Source: Vicinamibacteria bacterium
GTDB lineage: Bacteria > Acidobacteriota > Vicinamibacteria > Vicinamibacterales > UBA2999
Length of the DNA: 29,688 bases
Assembly: GCA_025938035.1 (NCBI GenBank)
Contig: JAICQE010000033.1
Coordinates: 1 to 29,688, forward strand
Reading direction: 5' to 3'
Shown: positions 16,075-24,380 of the stretch, in pieces
Numbering within the stretch: position 1 is the stretch's first letter
Layout: every line of letters starts with the position of its first letter
The notes under the pieces: model-generated
What the model saw: only the letters and a program-made list of their open reading frames with translations
Told to the model about the DNA's origin: nothing
Databases searched by the model: none
Position numbers and translations under genes: made by a program

Positions 16075-17597
16075 GCACGGCACGACAAGACACTCCGAAA
16101 GACCACATTACGGGTCCCGCCTTTCTGCTCGTCGCCGGGCGGACCGTCGGCCTCATCGCCACGTTTGCGATCGGTCCGCTCCTGGCGCGGCTGCTGACGC
16201 TCGAGGAACTGGGCACCTATCGCACCTTCTTCCTTCTCTACGCGACCTGTTTCGGACTCGCGCAGCTCGGGCTGGCCGAGAGCCTGTACTACTTCGTCCC
16301 GCGACAACCGCAACGGGCGGGCCGCTATGGCGCGAACGCCGCGCTGACGCTGACGCTCGCCGGGCTTGCCTGTCTCGGACTGCTCTGGCTGGCGCGCACG
16401 CGAATCGCCGATCACTTCAGCAATCCCGATCTGCCCCGTTACCTGCTGCTGCTCGGCACGTTCCTCACGCTGATGCTGGTGACGACGGTGTTCGAGATTC
16501 TGATGGTGTCGAGGAAGCGGCATCTGAACGCCGCCCTGACCTACGCGCTCTCCGACGTCACCCGCACCGCGTTCTTCGTCGTCCCGGCGCTGCTCTTCGT
16601 CAGCCTCGATGCGGTGTTCACGGGCGCGGTGGCGTTTGCCGCGCTGCGGCTGGCGGTGATGCTGCTCATCATGAGGCGCGCGTTCGGCGACGTGCGGCCC
16701 GACCTCGAGCTATGGCGAACTCAGCTCGCCTACGCGCTTCCGTTCGCACTCGCCGTCAGCGTCGAAGTGATTCTCGTCACCTATCACCAATACGTCGTCG
16801 GCGGCAGCTTCGACCGGGCGACATTCGCCATCTACTCCACGGCGTGCATGGCGATTCCGCTTGTCGACCTGATCATGACGTCCACCACGAGCGTGATGAT
16901 GGTGAAGATGGCGGAAGACTCCGCCGACCGCCACCTGGCACGCTCGCTGTTTCACGACACCGTCGCGCGTCTGGCGTTCCTCCTGCTGCCTGTCGGTATC
17001 GGCTTATCGGTTCTTGCCCAGCCGTTCATCGTCGGACTGTTCACGGACAAATTCCAGGCTGGCGTTCCAATCTTCAGCGTGTGGGCGCTGACGGTTCTCC
17101 CCGCCATCGTCGCGGTGGATGCGGTGCTGCGCGCTTATGCGCAGACGCGGTGGCTGCTCGCGATGAACCTCGTCAGGCTCGTATTCGTAGTCGCGCTGAT
17201 CGGCTGGTTCCTGGGCGCCTTCGGCCTCGTCGGCGCGGTGCTGGTGACGCTGCTGGCAACGGTCATCGCGAAAACGTTTGCGCTGGTGCGCGTGTCGAGA
17301 CTGCTGCACGTCGGCCTTGGCGATGTGCTGCCGTGGCGAGCGCTCGCCCGGCTCACGCTCCGCGCGGCGGTCGCCGGCATTCCTGCGTGGGCCGCCGCGA
17401 CAGCATTGGCCGCCGTGCCGATTGTTGCGTTTGCGGCTGGCGCAATTGTGTATGGCGCGACGTATCTCGTTCTCTGCTACGCGCCCGGCATCGCCGAGCC
17501 GGCCGCGATTCGACTGCCCATTACCCGACGTGGAGCGGACCTTGTCAGGTCCGCTCGCGCGAGCCTCGTCAGGCTCGCGCCACAGGGAGGCAAATAG
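16071..17597 (+). CDS. Wzx-type polysaccharide flippase (MOP superfamily)
   Basis: This protein of about 508 residues consists largely of hydrophobic helices, consistent with the 12-14 of the MOP exporter superfamily. The start GPAFLLVAGRTVGLIATFAI and the LARLLTLEELGTYRTFFLLY segment are typical of polysaccharide flippases. It should move the lipid-linked repeat unit across the inner membrane to the Wzy-type polymerase. ATG 16071 overlaps the previous stop as ATGA. The C-terminal tail after the last helix (about 22 residues, RRGADLVRSARASL and on) is encoded by a paired-hairpin repeat and is probably an acquired extension. Confidence 0.9.
   Translation: MSTARQDTPKDHITGPAFLLVAGRTVGLIATFAIGPLLARLLTLEELGTYRTFFLLYATCFGLAQLGLAESLYYFVPRQPQRAGRYGANAALTLTLAGLACLGLLWLARTRIADHFSNPDLPRYLLLLGTFLTLMLVTTVFEILMVSRKRHLNAALTYALSDVTRTAFFVVPALLFVSLDAVFTGAVAFAALRLAVMLLIMRRAFGDVRPDLELWRTQLAYALPFALAVSVEVILVTYHQYVVGGSFDRATFAIYSTACMAIPLVDLIMTSTTSVMMVKMAEDSADRHLARSLFHDTVARLAFLLLPVGIGLSVLAQPFIVGLFTDKFQAGVPIFSVWALTVLPAIVAVDAVLRAYAQTRWLLAMNLVRLVFVVALIGWFLGAFGLVGAVLVTLLATVIAKTFALVRVSRLLHVGLGDVLPWRALARLTLRAAVAGIPAWAAATALAAVPIVAFAAGAIVYGATYLVLCYAPGIAEPAAIRLPITRRGADLVRSARASLVRLAPQGGK
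17529..17583. repeat. paired-hairpin palindromic element in the flippase 3' end
   Basis: An outer stem GTGG (17530-17533) / CCAC (17580-17583) closes two perfect 9-bp hairpins. The first is AGCGGACCT/AGGTCCGCT with a TGTC loop (17534-17555). The second is CGCGAGCCT/AGGCTCGCG with a CGTC loop (17558-17579). Folded, it forms a three-way junction. The copy at 27317-27369 has the same plan with a different sequence. It encodes the flippase tail and ends one base before the strong ribosome-binding site of the next gene. Confidence 0.72.
17584..17590 (+). promoter_or_regulatory. strong Shine-Dalgarno sequence for the amidotransferase gene
   Basis: AGGGAGG lies nine bases before ATG 17600, directly after the paired-hairpin repeat and inside the flippase coding sequence. 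It settles the start of the amidotransferase, whose frame is open far upstream. Confidence 0.75.
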
Positions 17598-17599
17598 CC

Positions 17600-19534
17600 A
17601 TGTGTGGCATTGCCGGAATCGTCCGCTGGGACGGCGCGCCGGTGGCCGAGCACGACATCAGGGCCATGTGCTCGGCGATCGTGCACCGCGGACCGGACGA
17701 CGAAGGCGTGTACCTCGGCGAGGGTGTGGCGCTCGGACAGCGGCGGCTGAGCATCATCGATCTCGAGGGCGGCCATCAGCCGCTCTCGAACGAAGACGGA
17801 ACCGTGTGGATCGTCTTCAACGGCGAGATCTACAACTACCGTGAGCTGCGGCGCGACCTCGAGCAGCGCGGCCACGTCTTCCGCACCGACAGCGACACCG
17901 AAACCATCGTTCACCTGTACGAAGACCAGGGCGCACGGTGTGTCGATCGACTGCGCGGCATGTTCGCGTTCGCCATCTGGGACGAACGGCGGCGCCAACT
18001 GCTCCTGGCGCGCGACCGCATGGGCATCAAGCCGCTCTACTACGCGGAGCGCGGGAACGAGCTGATCTTCGCGTCCGAGCTGAAGCCGATCCTGCAGCTG
18101 GCCGATGTGCCTCGAGCCATCGACTGGGGCGCCGCACACCACCTGTTTACGTTCCTGTCGACGCCCTCGGCCTCCAGCATCGTCGAGGGCATTTCGAAAC
18201 TGGAGCCGGCACGTACCGCCGTGGCGTCGCGCGCACACCCACGCCTGCGCATCGAGAAGTACTGGGATCTGCAGTTTCAGCCGAATGAAAAGGCCTCCGA
18301 AGGTGAGCTCGTCGAGCAATTGCGCGGGCTGCTGGAGGAATCGGTCGCGCTCCACCAGGTCAGCGACGTTCCGGTTGGCGCCTTCCTGAGCGGCGGGATC
18401 GACTCGAGCGCGGTGGTCGCGTTGACGGCGAAAGCCGGTTTGAAGACGTTCTCGATCGGCTTTGCCGAGTCGGCATTCGACGAACTCCAGCACGCGCGGC
18501 AGGTGGCGGCCGTCTTCAAGACTGATCATCACGATCTCGTGTTGCAGCCGGACGTGGTGCAGGTCGTCGAAGACCTCACCTGGTACCTCGACGAACCATT
18601 CGGCGACACATCGGCCATCCCCACCTTCATGGTGTCGAAGCTGGCCTCGGAGCACGTCAAGGTGGTCCTCTCCGGCGATGGCGGCGACGAGTTGTTCGCC
18701 GGATACGACAAGTACGTCGTGGAACAGCGCGAACGGCGCTTCGATCGCCTTCCTCGTCCGCTCCGCGCGGTGGCGGGCGCCATCGGCGGTCTCCTGCCGG
18801 AGGGGATGCGCGGGCGGCGATTCCTGCGGCACCTGGCTCTCGACGGCCCGCGCCGCTACCTCGACGCCTCGTCGATGTTCCGCACCGACGAGATCCGGCG
18901 GCTGTTTCGCCCGGAGGCCGTGGAGCGCCTGATGCGCCACGATCCGCTGTCGGAATCGCTCGCCGCGCTCGGGGGCTACGGAGACGAGTGGCTGGCAGCC
19001 ATCCAGTACCGCGACGTCCACACCTACCTGCCGCTCGACATCCTGACGAAAGTCGATCGGGCGACGATGGCGCATTCCCTCGAGGCGCGGCCCCCGCTCC
19101 TCGATCACCGCCTCGCGGAATTCGCGGCCACTATTCCCGCCGCGTACCGGCTGCGCGGAGGCACCACGAAATATCTGTTCAAGCAGGCGATGCGAGGCAT
19201 TCTGCCGGACGCGATCATCGATCGCCCGAAACACGGTTTCGCCGTGCCGATTGCCGCATGGCTGCGCGGCGGCCTGGCCGAGTTCTCGCGCGCGCTGCTG
19301 CTCTCGGACGTCTGCCGTCAGAGAGGGTTCTTCAACGCGGCTCACGTCGAACGTCTCTTGACACTGAACGCGCGCGGCCGGGATCTCGACCTCCAGCTCT
19401 GGACGATGATGTCGTTCGAGCTCTGGTGCCAGCGCTTCCTCGACCGAACGCCACGGCAGCAGCCGGTCCCCGTGCGCCCGGCCCGGCGGCTCGCGCCGGC
19501 CATCGTTCGCCTCGGAACAGCCCAGACGGCCTGA
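17600..19534 (+). CDS. asnB: asparagine synthase-type glutamine amidotransferase
   Basis: The 644-residue enzyme has the class II glutamine amidotransferase domain first: MCGIAG with nucleophile C2, HRGPDD and FNGEIYNYRELR. The ATP-pyrophosphatase synthetase domain follows, with SGGIDSS at 264-270 and LSGDGGDELFAGY. This is the architecture of asparagine synthase B. Inside EPS loci, family members are thought to amidate sugar carboxylates rather than aspartate, as proposed for WbpS in uronamide-containing O antigens; the setting favours that role here, by inference. ATG 17600 is required because C2 must be the N-terminal nucleophile. Only 2 nt separate it from the flippase stop. Confidence 0.93.
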   Translation: MCGIAGIVRWDGAPVAEHDIRAMCSAIVHRGPDDEGVYLGEGVALGQRRLSIIDLEGGHQPLSNEDGTVWIVFNGEIYNYRELRRDLEQRGHVFRTDSDTETIVHLYEDQGARCVDRLRGMFAFAIWDERRRQLLLARDRMGIKPLYYAERGNELIFASELKPILQLADVPRAIDWGAAHHLFTFLSTPSASSIVEGISKLEPARTAVASRAHPRLRIEKYWDLQFQPNEKASEGELVEQLRGLLEESVALHQVSDVPVGAFLSGGIDSSAVVALTAKAGLKTFSIGFAESAFDELQHARQVAAVFKTDHHDLVLQPDVVQVVEDLTWYLDEPFGDTSAIPTFMVSKLASEHVKVVLSGDGGDELFAGYDKYVVEQRERRFDRLPRPLRAVAGAIGGLLPEGMRGRRFLRHLALDGPRRYLDASSMFRTDEIRRLFRPEAVERLMRHDPLSESLAALGGYGDEWLAAIQYRDVHTYLPLDILTKVDRATMAHSLEARPPLLDHRLAEFAATIPAAYRLRGGTTKYLFKQAMRGILPDAIIDRPKHGFAVPIAAWLRGGLAEFSRALLLSDVCRQRGFFNAAHVERLLTLNARGRDLDLQLWTMMSFELWCQRFLDRTPRQQPVPVRPARRLAPAIVRLGTAQTA

Positions 19535-19550
19535 GATTCATCACAACTCA

Positions 19551-21488
19551 GTGTCCACCCCTCCCCTCGCGTCCGATCTCGCGCCGACGACCGCGGCTGT
19601 GCCTCCGGCGCTGCCGGAAGACACGCTCGTCGCGGTCCAGAACTTCGGCTCTGCGGCGCCGCGACGTTTTTTCGACGGCGCGTCCGATCGAGCCGCACTC
19701 GCGATCCTCAGGGAGCGCTTCCCGGAGTATTACGAAGCTGTTGCGCAGGCGCCGACGGGCATCGCACGACGGCATCAGGGGGAGTTCCAGCTGGCGCAGG
19801 CCTATGCGCTGACTGGTGACGAACGGCACGCCGTGCGATCGCTGTCGCCGATCGAGGAGTGGAGCACGGCCGCGACGCCGGACGCGGGCTTCCGGCTTCT
19901 TGCGTGGTGCTGGTCGCTCGTGCTGCTTCGGCATTCCGCCGCACTCACGACATCGCGGCTGTGCGGCGCGACCGAGGCCATCCGCCAGCAGGCCTTCAGC
20001 CTGAGTACGGACGACGCGCAGTCGTCAGCGCCGGCCACCACCGTCATCGTCAACGCGCTTGCCCTGTTCTATGTCGCCACGCTGTTTCCGGAATTCCGCG
20101 CGTCGCGCCGATGGCGTGACCTGGCGGTGCGGGTGCTGGTCGCAGAATGCGAACGCCAGGTCCACGCCGACGGTGTGCATTTCGAACAGTCGACGTCCTT
20201 TCAGTTCTATGCCGTGGACGTCTACCTCCACTTCCTGCTGCTCGCCGCGCGCAATCGCGTCGAGGTGCCGTCCGTGGTCGGCGAGCGGCTGCAGCGGATG
20301 CTCGACTTCGTCCTGGCGATCCGCGCACCGGACGGTACCGTGCCGTCGATTGGCGACTCCGACGGCGGCTCCCTCCTTCCGCTGATGTCGCGTCCTGCTC
20401 TCGATCCGCGGGGCCGGTTTGCCGTTGCCGCCGCGTTGTTCGGGCGGCCGGACTTCGCGTGGGCGGCCGGGAGCGCCACGCCGGAAATCGCGTGGTTGAT
20501 GGGCGCAGGCGGGCTGCGGGCGTTCGACGCGGTGCGGCCGGCCGCACCCGCGGCCTCGGCATCGCGCGCGTTTCCGTCGGGCGGCTACGCGGTCATGCGT
20601 TCGGGCTGGGATCGCGGCGCGCATCACATGCTCGTGGATGTCGGCCCGCTCGGCTGCCCGGTGAGCGGAGCCCATGGCCACGCCGATCTCCTGAGCATCC
20701 AATGCTCGATTTTCGGAGATCAGGTCATTGTCGATCCCGGAACGCACTGCTACGGCGACTCGCGGTGGCGCGACTTCTTTCGCAGTACTGCCGCGCACAG
20801 CACGGTGGTCGTCGACGGCCTCAGCCAGGTGGAACCCTCCGGAGTTTTCGGGTGGAAGCGACGGCCGCGCGTCCGCCTGCGTGAATGGCATTCCACGGCG
20901 GACGTGGACTTTCTCGACGCGGAGCACGACGGCTACGCGACGCTCCGGCAGCCGGTCACGCATCGCCGCCGCGTGATCTTCATCAAGCCTTGCGATGCGG
21001 CTCGTGGAGCGGACGTTGTCACGTCCGCCGGGCGCCAAGGTGCCTACTGGATCATGGTTGACGACCTGAGCGGGAGCGGCCGCCACGACGTCGAACTCCG
21101 TTTCCAGCTCACCGGCGATCCGGTGGCGCTGGGACCTCATCCGTGGGCCCGGGTGCAAACCGCACACGGACACTGCCTCTGGATTTCCCCTTTTCCCTCC
21201 GCGCCTGCCCAGCCGGCGGTCAAATGTGGTGAGCCGGCACCCATTTGCGGGTGGATTGCACCCGAATTCACACGCCTCAGCCCGGCACCGATGTTGATCT
21301 ACTCGTTCGCCGTGGCTCTGCCCTGGCGCATCGTGACGCTGCTGCTGCCCGATCGACAGGGACTTTCTACGCCACCGGGAGTCCGGCCCATCTACGACAC
21401 GGGCGGCCTGCCGCATGGATTCGTGTTCGAACGGCCGCGGCGCGTCGTGCGCTTCGATGATCGAGCCGTCGTCGTCGAACGCGACTAA
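19551..21488 (+). CDS. heparinase II/III-family polysaccharide lyase
   Basis: The 645-residue protein has an alpha-helical N-terminal half resembling the toroid of polysaccharide lyases, then a beta-sandwich heparinase II/III-like half. Conserved sites are GAHGHADLLSI (H375, H377, D379), DPGTHCYG (H399, Y401) and AAHSTVVVDG (H416). Such lyases cleave uronic-acid-containing glycans. In an EPS locus they may trim or release the polymer, which hints that uronic acid is present. No signal peptide is evident from GTG 19551, and no clear ribosome-binding site precedes it, so the start is uncertain. Residues of about 485-494 are encoded by a palindromic repeat between two conserved strands (FIKP and YWIMVDDL). 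Confidence 0.88.
   Translation: MSTPPLASDLAPTTAAVPPALPEDTLVAVQNFGSAAPRRFFDGASDRAALAILRERFPEYYEAVAQAPTGIARRHQGEFQLAQAYALTGDERHAVRSLSPIEEWSTAATPDAGFRLLAWCWSLVLLRHSAALTTSRLCGATEAIRQQAFSLSTDDAQSSAPATTVIVNALALFYVATLFPEFRASRRWRDLAVRVLVAECERQVHADGVHFEQSTSFQFYAVDVYLHFLLLAARNRVEVPSVVGERLQRMLDFVLAIRAPDGTVPSIGDSDGGSLLPLMSRPALDPRGRFAVAAALFGRPDFAWAAGSATPEIAWLMGAGGLRAFDAVRPAAPAASASRAFPSGGYAVMRSGWDRGAHHMLVDVGPLGCPVSGAHGHADLLSIQCSIFGDQVIVDPGTHCYGDSRWRDFFRSTAAHSTVVVDGLSQVEPSGVFGWKRRPRVRLREWHSTADVDFLDAEHDGYATLRQPVTHRRRVIFIKPCDAARGADVVTSAGRQGAYWIMVDDLSGSGRHDVELRFQLTGDPVALGPHPWARVQTAHGHCLWISPFPSAPAQPAVKCGEPAPICGWIAPEFTRLSPAPMLIYSFAVALPWRIVTLLLPDRQGLSTPPGVRPIYDTGGLPHGFVFERPRRVVRFDDRAVVVERD
21003..21028. repeat. 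palindromic half-element inside the heparinase-like gene
   Basis: CGTGGA is followed by GCGGACGT (21009-21016), a TGTC loop and ACGTCCGC (21021-21028). It matches the first half of the element at 17529 except for one base pair changed on both sides (C-G there, G-C here) and the closing base. The stem is thus conserved by compensatory change. It lies in frame and encodes roughly RGADVVTSAG. Confidence 0.68.
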
Positions 21489-21516
21489 CGCAGGGCCGGG
21501 CTCTGCCGGGAACGTG

Positions 21517-22845
21517 ATGCGGATTCTGTGGGTGAAGATGGGCGGCCTGTGGCCGTCGACAACGGGCGGGCGCGTTCGCAGCCTGCACACGATCGCCGAG
21601 TTGTCGCGGCGCCATCAGGTGACGGTGATCACGACGCACGGCGTCGGCGACGATCCCGAGGGGCTGGCGCGGCATCTCTCGTACTGCGACCGCGTCATCT
21701 CGCTGCCGTATGTGGTGCCGAAGCGCGGCAGCGCCGCGTTTCCCGGCGCGCTGTTCCGGTCGTGGCTGTCGACGTATCCGGTCGATCTGTGGAAGTGGCA
21801 GGTCCCGGACGTGCGCGCGCAGGTGCAGGCGATCATGGACGCCGGCGTCGATCTGGTCGTCGCCGATTTTCTCTTCGCCTCGATGAACGTCCCGATGGAC
21901 GGTTCGGCGCCCGTCGTCCTCTTTGAACACAACGTCGAGTACCAGATCTGGCAGCGGCTCGCCGCCTTGGAGCGGCGACCGTGGATTCGTCCGCTGCTCG
22001 AAGTGGAGTGGCGGAAGCTCCGCGCGCGCGAAGCGGATGCCTGCCGCCGCGCCAACCTTACGATCGCGGTTTCGGCCGACGACCGGCGCCGGCTCGAACG
22101 ACTGGCTCCCGGGATCAACGCCGTATCCATCCCGACCGGCGTGGACACCGGCTACTTCACGCCACAGCCGGACGCCCAGCGTCCGGCGCACCTGGTGTTC
22201 AGCGGGTCGATGGACTGGCACCCGAACGAGGACGCAGTCCTCTATTTCATGCAGTCGATCCTCCCGGCAATCCGCGCGCAGATTCCGGAAACCACTTTTA
22301 CGGTGGTCGGGCGCAATCCGACGGGGCGGCTGCGCGAGGCTGCCGATCGAGTCGGCGGCGTCACCGTCACGGGCACGGTCAACGACGTGCGTCCGTTCAT
22401 CGCCGAGGGGGCAGTTTACGTGGTGCCGCTTCGCGCCGGCGGCGGCACGCGGCTGAAGATCTTCGAGGCACTCGCCATGGCGCGGCCGGTGGTATCGACC
22501 ACCGTCGGCGCGGAAGGCCTCGGCATCGAGCCCGGTCTCCACTACACACGCGTCGACGATCCGCGCGGGTTCGCGGCGGCCGTCGTCTCGCTGCTCCGCG
22601 ACCCGGCGCGCCGCGGGCAGCTGGGCAGCGCCGGCCGGCATCTCGTCGAGACGTGCTACTCGTGGCCGACGATTGGACGCGTGTTCGAACAACGGTGTGA
22701 AGAGGTGGTTGCCGCGCATGTCTACCCACGCAGGAACGCCGACCGTCGTGCTCATCTGTCACGAGGCGGAGCGCCTCGATCGCGAAGGACTCGCGTCGTG
22801 GCTGGCGAGCACAATGAGATTGGCTGGTCTGCTCGTCATCCGTGA
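21517..22845 (+). CDS. GT4-family glycosyltransferase, second
   Basis: The protein of about 442 residues has a GT-B fold. The N-terminal loop reads MRILWVKMGGLWPSTTGGR, the middle contains LFEHNVEYQIWQRLAALE, and the C-terminal half has FSGSMDWHPNEDAV and GGTRLKIFEALAMARPVVST, the donor-site motif. It should add a sugar to the repeat unit at the cytoplasmic membrane. ATG 21517 begins exactly at the conserved N-terminus; GTG 21514 and ATG 21457 are also in frame. The last 42 or so residues (from about HVYPRRN) are Arg-rich and look like an out-of-frame reading of the next gene, which starts at 22718. The functional domain probably ends near 22715. Confidence 0.9.
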   Translation: MRILWVKMGGLWPSTTGGRVRSLHTIAELSRRHQVTVITTHGVGDDPEGLARHLSYCDRVISLPYVVPKRGSAAFPGALFRSWLSTYPVDLWKWQVPDVRAQVQAIMDAGVDLVVADFLFASMNVPMDGSAPVVLFEHNVEYQIWQRLAALERRPWIRPLLEVEWRKLRAREADACRRANLTIAVSADDRRRLERLAPGINAVSIPTGVDTGYFTPQPDAQRPAHLVFSGSMDWHPNEDAVLYFMQSILPAIRAQIPETTFTVVGRNPTGRLREAADRVGGVTVTGTVNDVRPFIAEGAVYVVPLRAGGGTRLKIFEALAMARPVVSTTVGAEGLGIEPGLHYTRVDDPRGFAAAVVSLLRDPARRGQLGSAGRHLVETCYSWPTIGRVFEQRCEEVVAAHVYPRRNADRRAHLSRGGAPRSRRTRVVAGEHNEIGWSARHP

Positions 22846-23557
22846 CGGCTCGCGGCGCCGCTGGCAGGCTGCACGGCGGGAGCTGAAGCGCGTCGGCCCG
22901 CTGGGACTCCTCGACGTCATCGCCTTTCGCGCCTACGCGCGTCTGGTGCACGCGGCGGACGACGCGCGCTGGGAACGCGCCGCCGTCGCGGAGCTTCGCC
23001 GCCGGTATCCCGCCAGTCTCGACACCGTGCCACGTCTCACCGTGCGGTCGCCGAACTCGAGCGAGGCACGAGCATTCCTCCAGCGTCTGCAGCCGGATCT
23101 GGTCGTCGCGCGCTGCAAGGTCCTGCTCCGGAAAGACGTCTTCGAGATCCCGCGCGCCGGGACGTTCGTGCTGCATCCGGGAATCTGCCCCGAATATCGC
23201 AACGCGCACGGCTGCTTCTGGGCCCTGGCGAACCGCGACCTGACCCGCGTCGGAATGACGCTGCTGCGCGTGGACGCGGGCATCGATACCGGACCGGTCT
23301 ATCTGCACGGCACCTGCGAGTACGACGAAGACCGCGACTCGCACATCGTCATTCAGCAGCGGGCGGTGGTCGACAACCTCGACGCCGTCGGCGAGACGCT
23401 GATCGCGGTCGCGCGCGGCGAGCAGGTGCCGCCGGTGGACACGGCCGGCCGGCAATCGGCCGTCTGGGGCCAGCCGCGGCTCACGTCGTATCTGCAATGG
23501 AAGCTCGCGGCGCGGCGCCGCCCCTTTATGGCGCGCCATGAGGAGGCGAGGCATTGA
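22718..23557 (+). CDS. formyltransferase-family protein
   Basis: The 279-residue protein resembles the formyltransferase domain of methionyl-tRNA and sugar formyltransferases. VVLICHEAERL starts the first strand, and LHPGICPEYRNAHGCFW matches the H-x-S-L-L-P-x-Y-R-G block with H153. AGIDTGPVYLHG carries the expected catalytic D190. The asparagine normally two residues before the histidine is V151 here, so 10-formyl-THF-dependent catalysis is uncertain. In an EPS locus with an aminotransferase, N-formylation of an amino sugar is the natural guess. The conserved N-terminus forces a start near 22718, overlapping the previous frame by 128 nt. Confidence 0.82.
   Translation: MSTHAGTPTVVLICHEAERLDREGLASWLASTMRLAGLLVIRDGSRRRWQAARRELKRVGPLGLLDVIAFRAYARLVHAADDARWERAAVAELRRRYPASLDTVPRLTVRSPNSSEARAFLQRLQPDLVVARCKVLLRKDVFEIPRAGTFVLHPGICPEYRNAHGCFWALANRDLTRVGMTLLRVDAGIDTGPVYLHGTCEYDEDRDSHIVIQQRAVVDNLDAVGETLIAVARGEQVPPVDTAGRQSAVWGQPRLTSYLQWKLAARRRPFMARHEEARH
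23541..23546 (+). promoter_or_regulatory. Shine-Dalgarno sequence for the second deacetylase gene
   Basis: AGGAGG lies ten bases before ATG 23557. It supports that codon over the in-frame TTG at 23554, and it is embedded in the end of the formyltransferase gene. Confidence 0.7.
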
Positions 23558-24378
23558 TGCGCGCCATCGCCCTGCTCTTCCACGACGTCTACGTCGACCA
23601 CCCGGACGAAAGCGGGTTCACGTCGGAGGCGGCGAACCGCTACAAGCTGGCCCTCGGCGATTTCGATGCGCAGCTGTCCGGCGTGGACGGTGTCCGGTCC
23701 GACTCGCCGATCCTCGCCAGCGCCATCGCGCGGCTGGATGACGACACGGCTCCGGCCGGCGCGCCGCCTTTTCTCATCACCGTGGACGATGGCGGCGCTG
23801 CGTATCACGACTGGATCGCGGAGCGCCTCGAGCGGCGCGGATGGCGGGGCCATTGTTTCGTCTCGACGGACTGCATCGGACGCCGCGGGTTCCTGCGTCG
23901 CGAACAGATCCGCGAGCTGGCCGAGCGCGGTCACGTGATCGGCAGCCATTCGGCCTCCCATCCCGTCCGCTTCAACGCGCTGCCCTTCAGCGAGATGGTG
24001 TCCGAGTGGTCGCGAAGCCGCGCGGTTCTCGAGGATATCGTCGGCCGCGCCGTGGACATTGGATCGGTGCCGGGCGGCTACTTCTCGCCCGCCGTCGCGC
24101 GCGCGGCGCGTGACGCCGGCCTGCGCACGCTGTTCACGTCGGAGCCGGTGACGCGAGTGCACGAGGACGGCGACCTCCTGCTCGTCGGCCGCTTCACCAT
24201 CCGGCGCGGCGATCCGCACCCTCGCGCACGGCGCCTGGTGTCTGCGCCGGCCTGGACACGGTCCGTCGAATGGGCCAGCTGGAACGCCAAGGGCCTCGTC
24301 AAACCGCTGCTCGGCCCTTCGTACATCCGTATCGCCGACTGGCTGCTGGCTGCGCGGCCGTCAGGCAGGACATCCTGA
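23557..24378 (+). CDS. polysaccharide deacetylase-like protein (NodB domain), second copy
   Basis: The 273-residue protein shows a reduced carbohydrate esterase 4 pattern. TVDDGG (with D77, D78) stands for TFDDG, SHSASH (residues 130-135) supplies the two metal-binding histidines, and VPGGYFSP is the later motif. All three metal ligands are therefore present, although the first motif has V for F and an extra G. No signal peptide is visible. It may deacetylate a lipid-linked intermediate, or hydrolyse another amide such as a formyl group, given the adjacent formyltransferase; both are inference. The ATG shares its first base with the preceding TGA. Confidence 0.83.
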   Translation: MRAIALLFHDVYVDHPDESGFTSEAANRYKLALGDFDAQLSGVDGVRSDSPILASAIARLDDDTAPAGAPPFLITVDDGGAAYHDWIAERLERRGWRGHCFVSTDCIGRRGFLRREQIRELAERGHVIGSHSASHPVRFNALPFSEMVSEWSRSRAVLEDIVGRAVDIGSVPGGYFSPAVARAARDAGLRTLFTSEPVTRVHEDGDLLLVGRFTIRRGDPHPRARRLVSAPAWTRSVEWASWNAKGLVKPLLGPSYIRIADWLLAARPSGRTS

Positions 24379-24380
24379 CC

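Noticed and set aside
17529..17583. Intrinsic terminator between the flippase and amidotransferase genes
   Set aside because: The hairpins lack a following T run and lie inside coding sequence right before a strong ribosome-binding site. A repeat element explains them better.
17477..19345. Long minus-strand open frame (622 codons) opposite the amidotransferase gene
   Set aside because: Its composition is Arg-, His- and Gln-rich with no domain, as expected for the antisense of a GC-rich gene. The plus strand carries complete catalytic motifs.
20025..21590. Long minus-strand open frame (521 codons) opposite the heparinase-like gene
   Set aside because: It is a shadow of strong third-position GC bias, with no recognisable motif or ribosome-binding site. 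Similar antisense frames at 1092-2309, 10254-11375 and 12658-13803 were rejected for the same reason.
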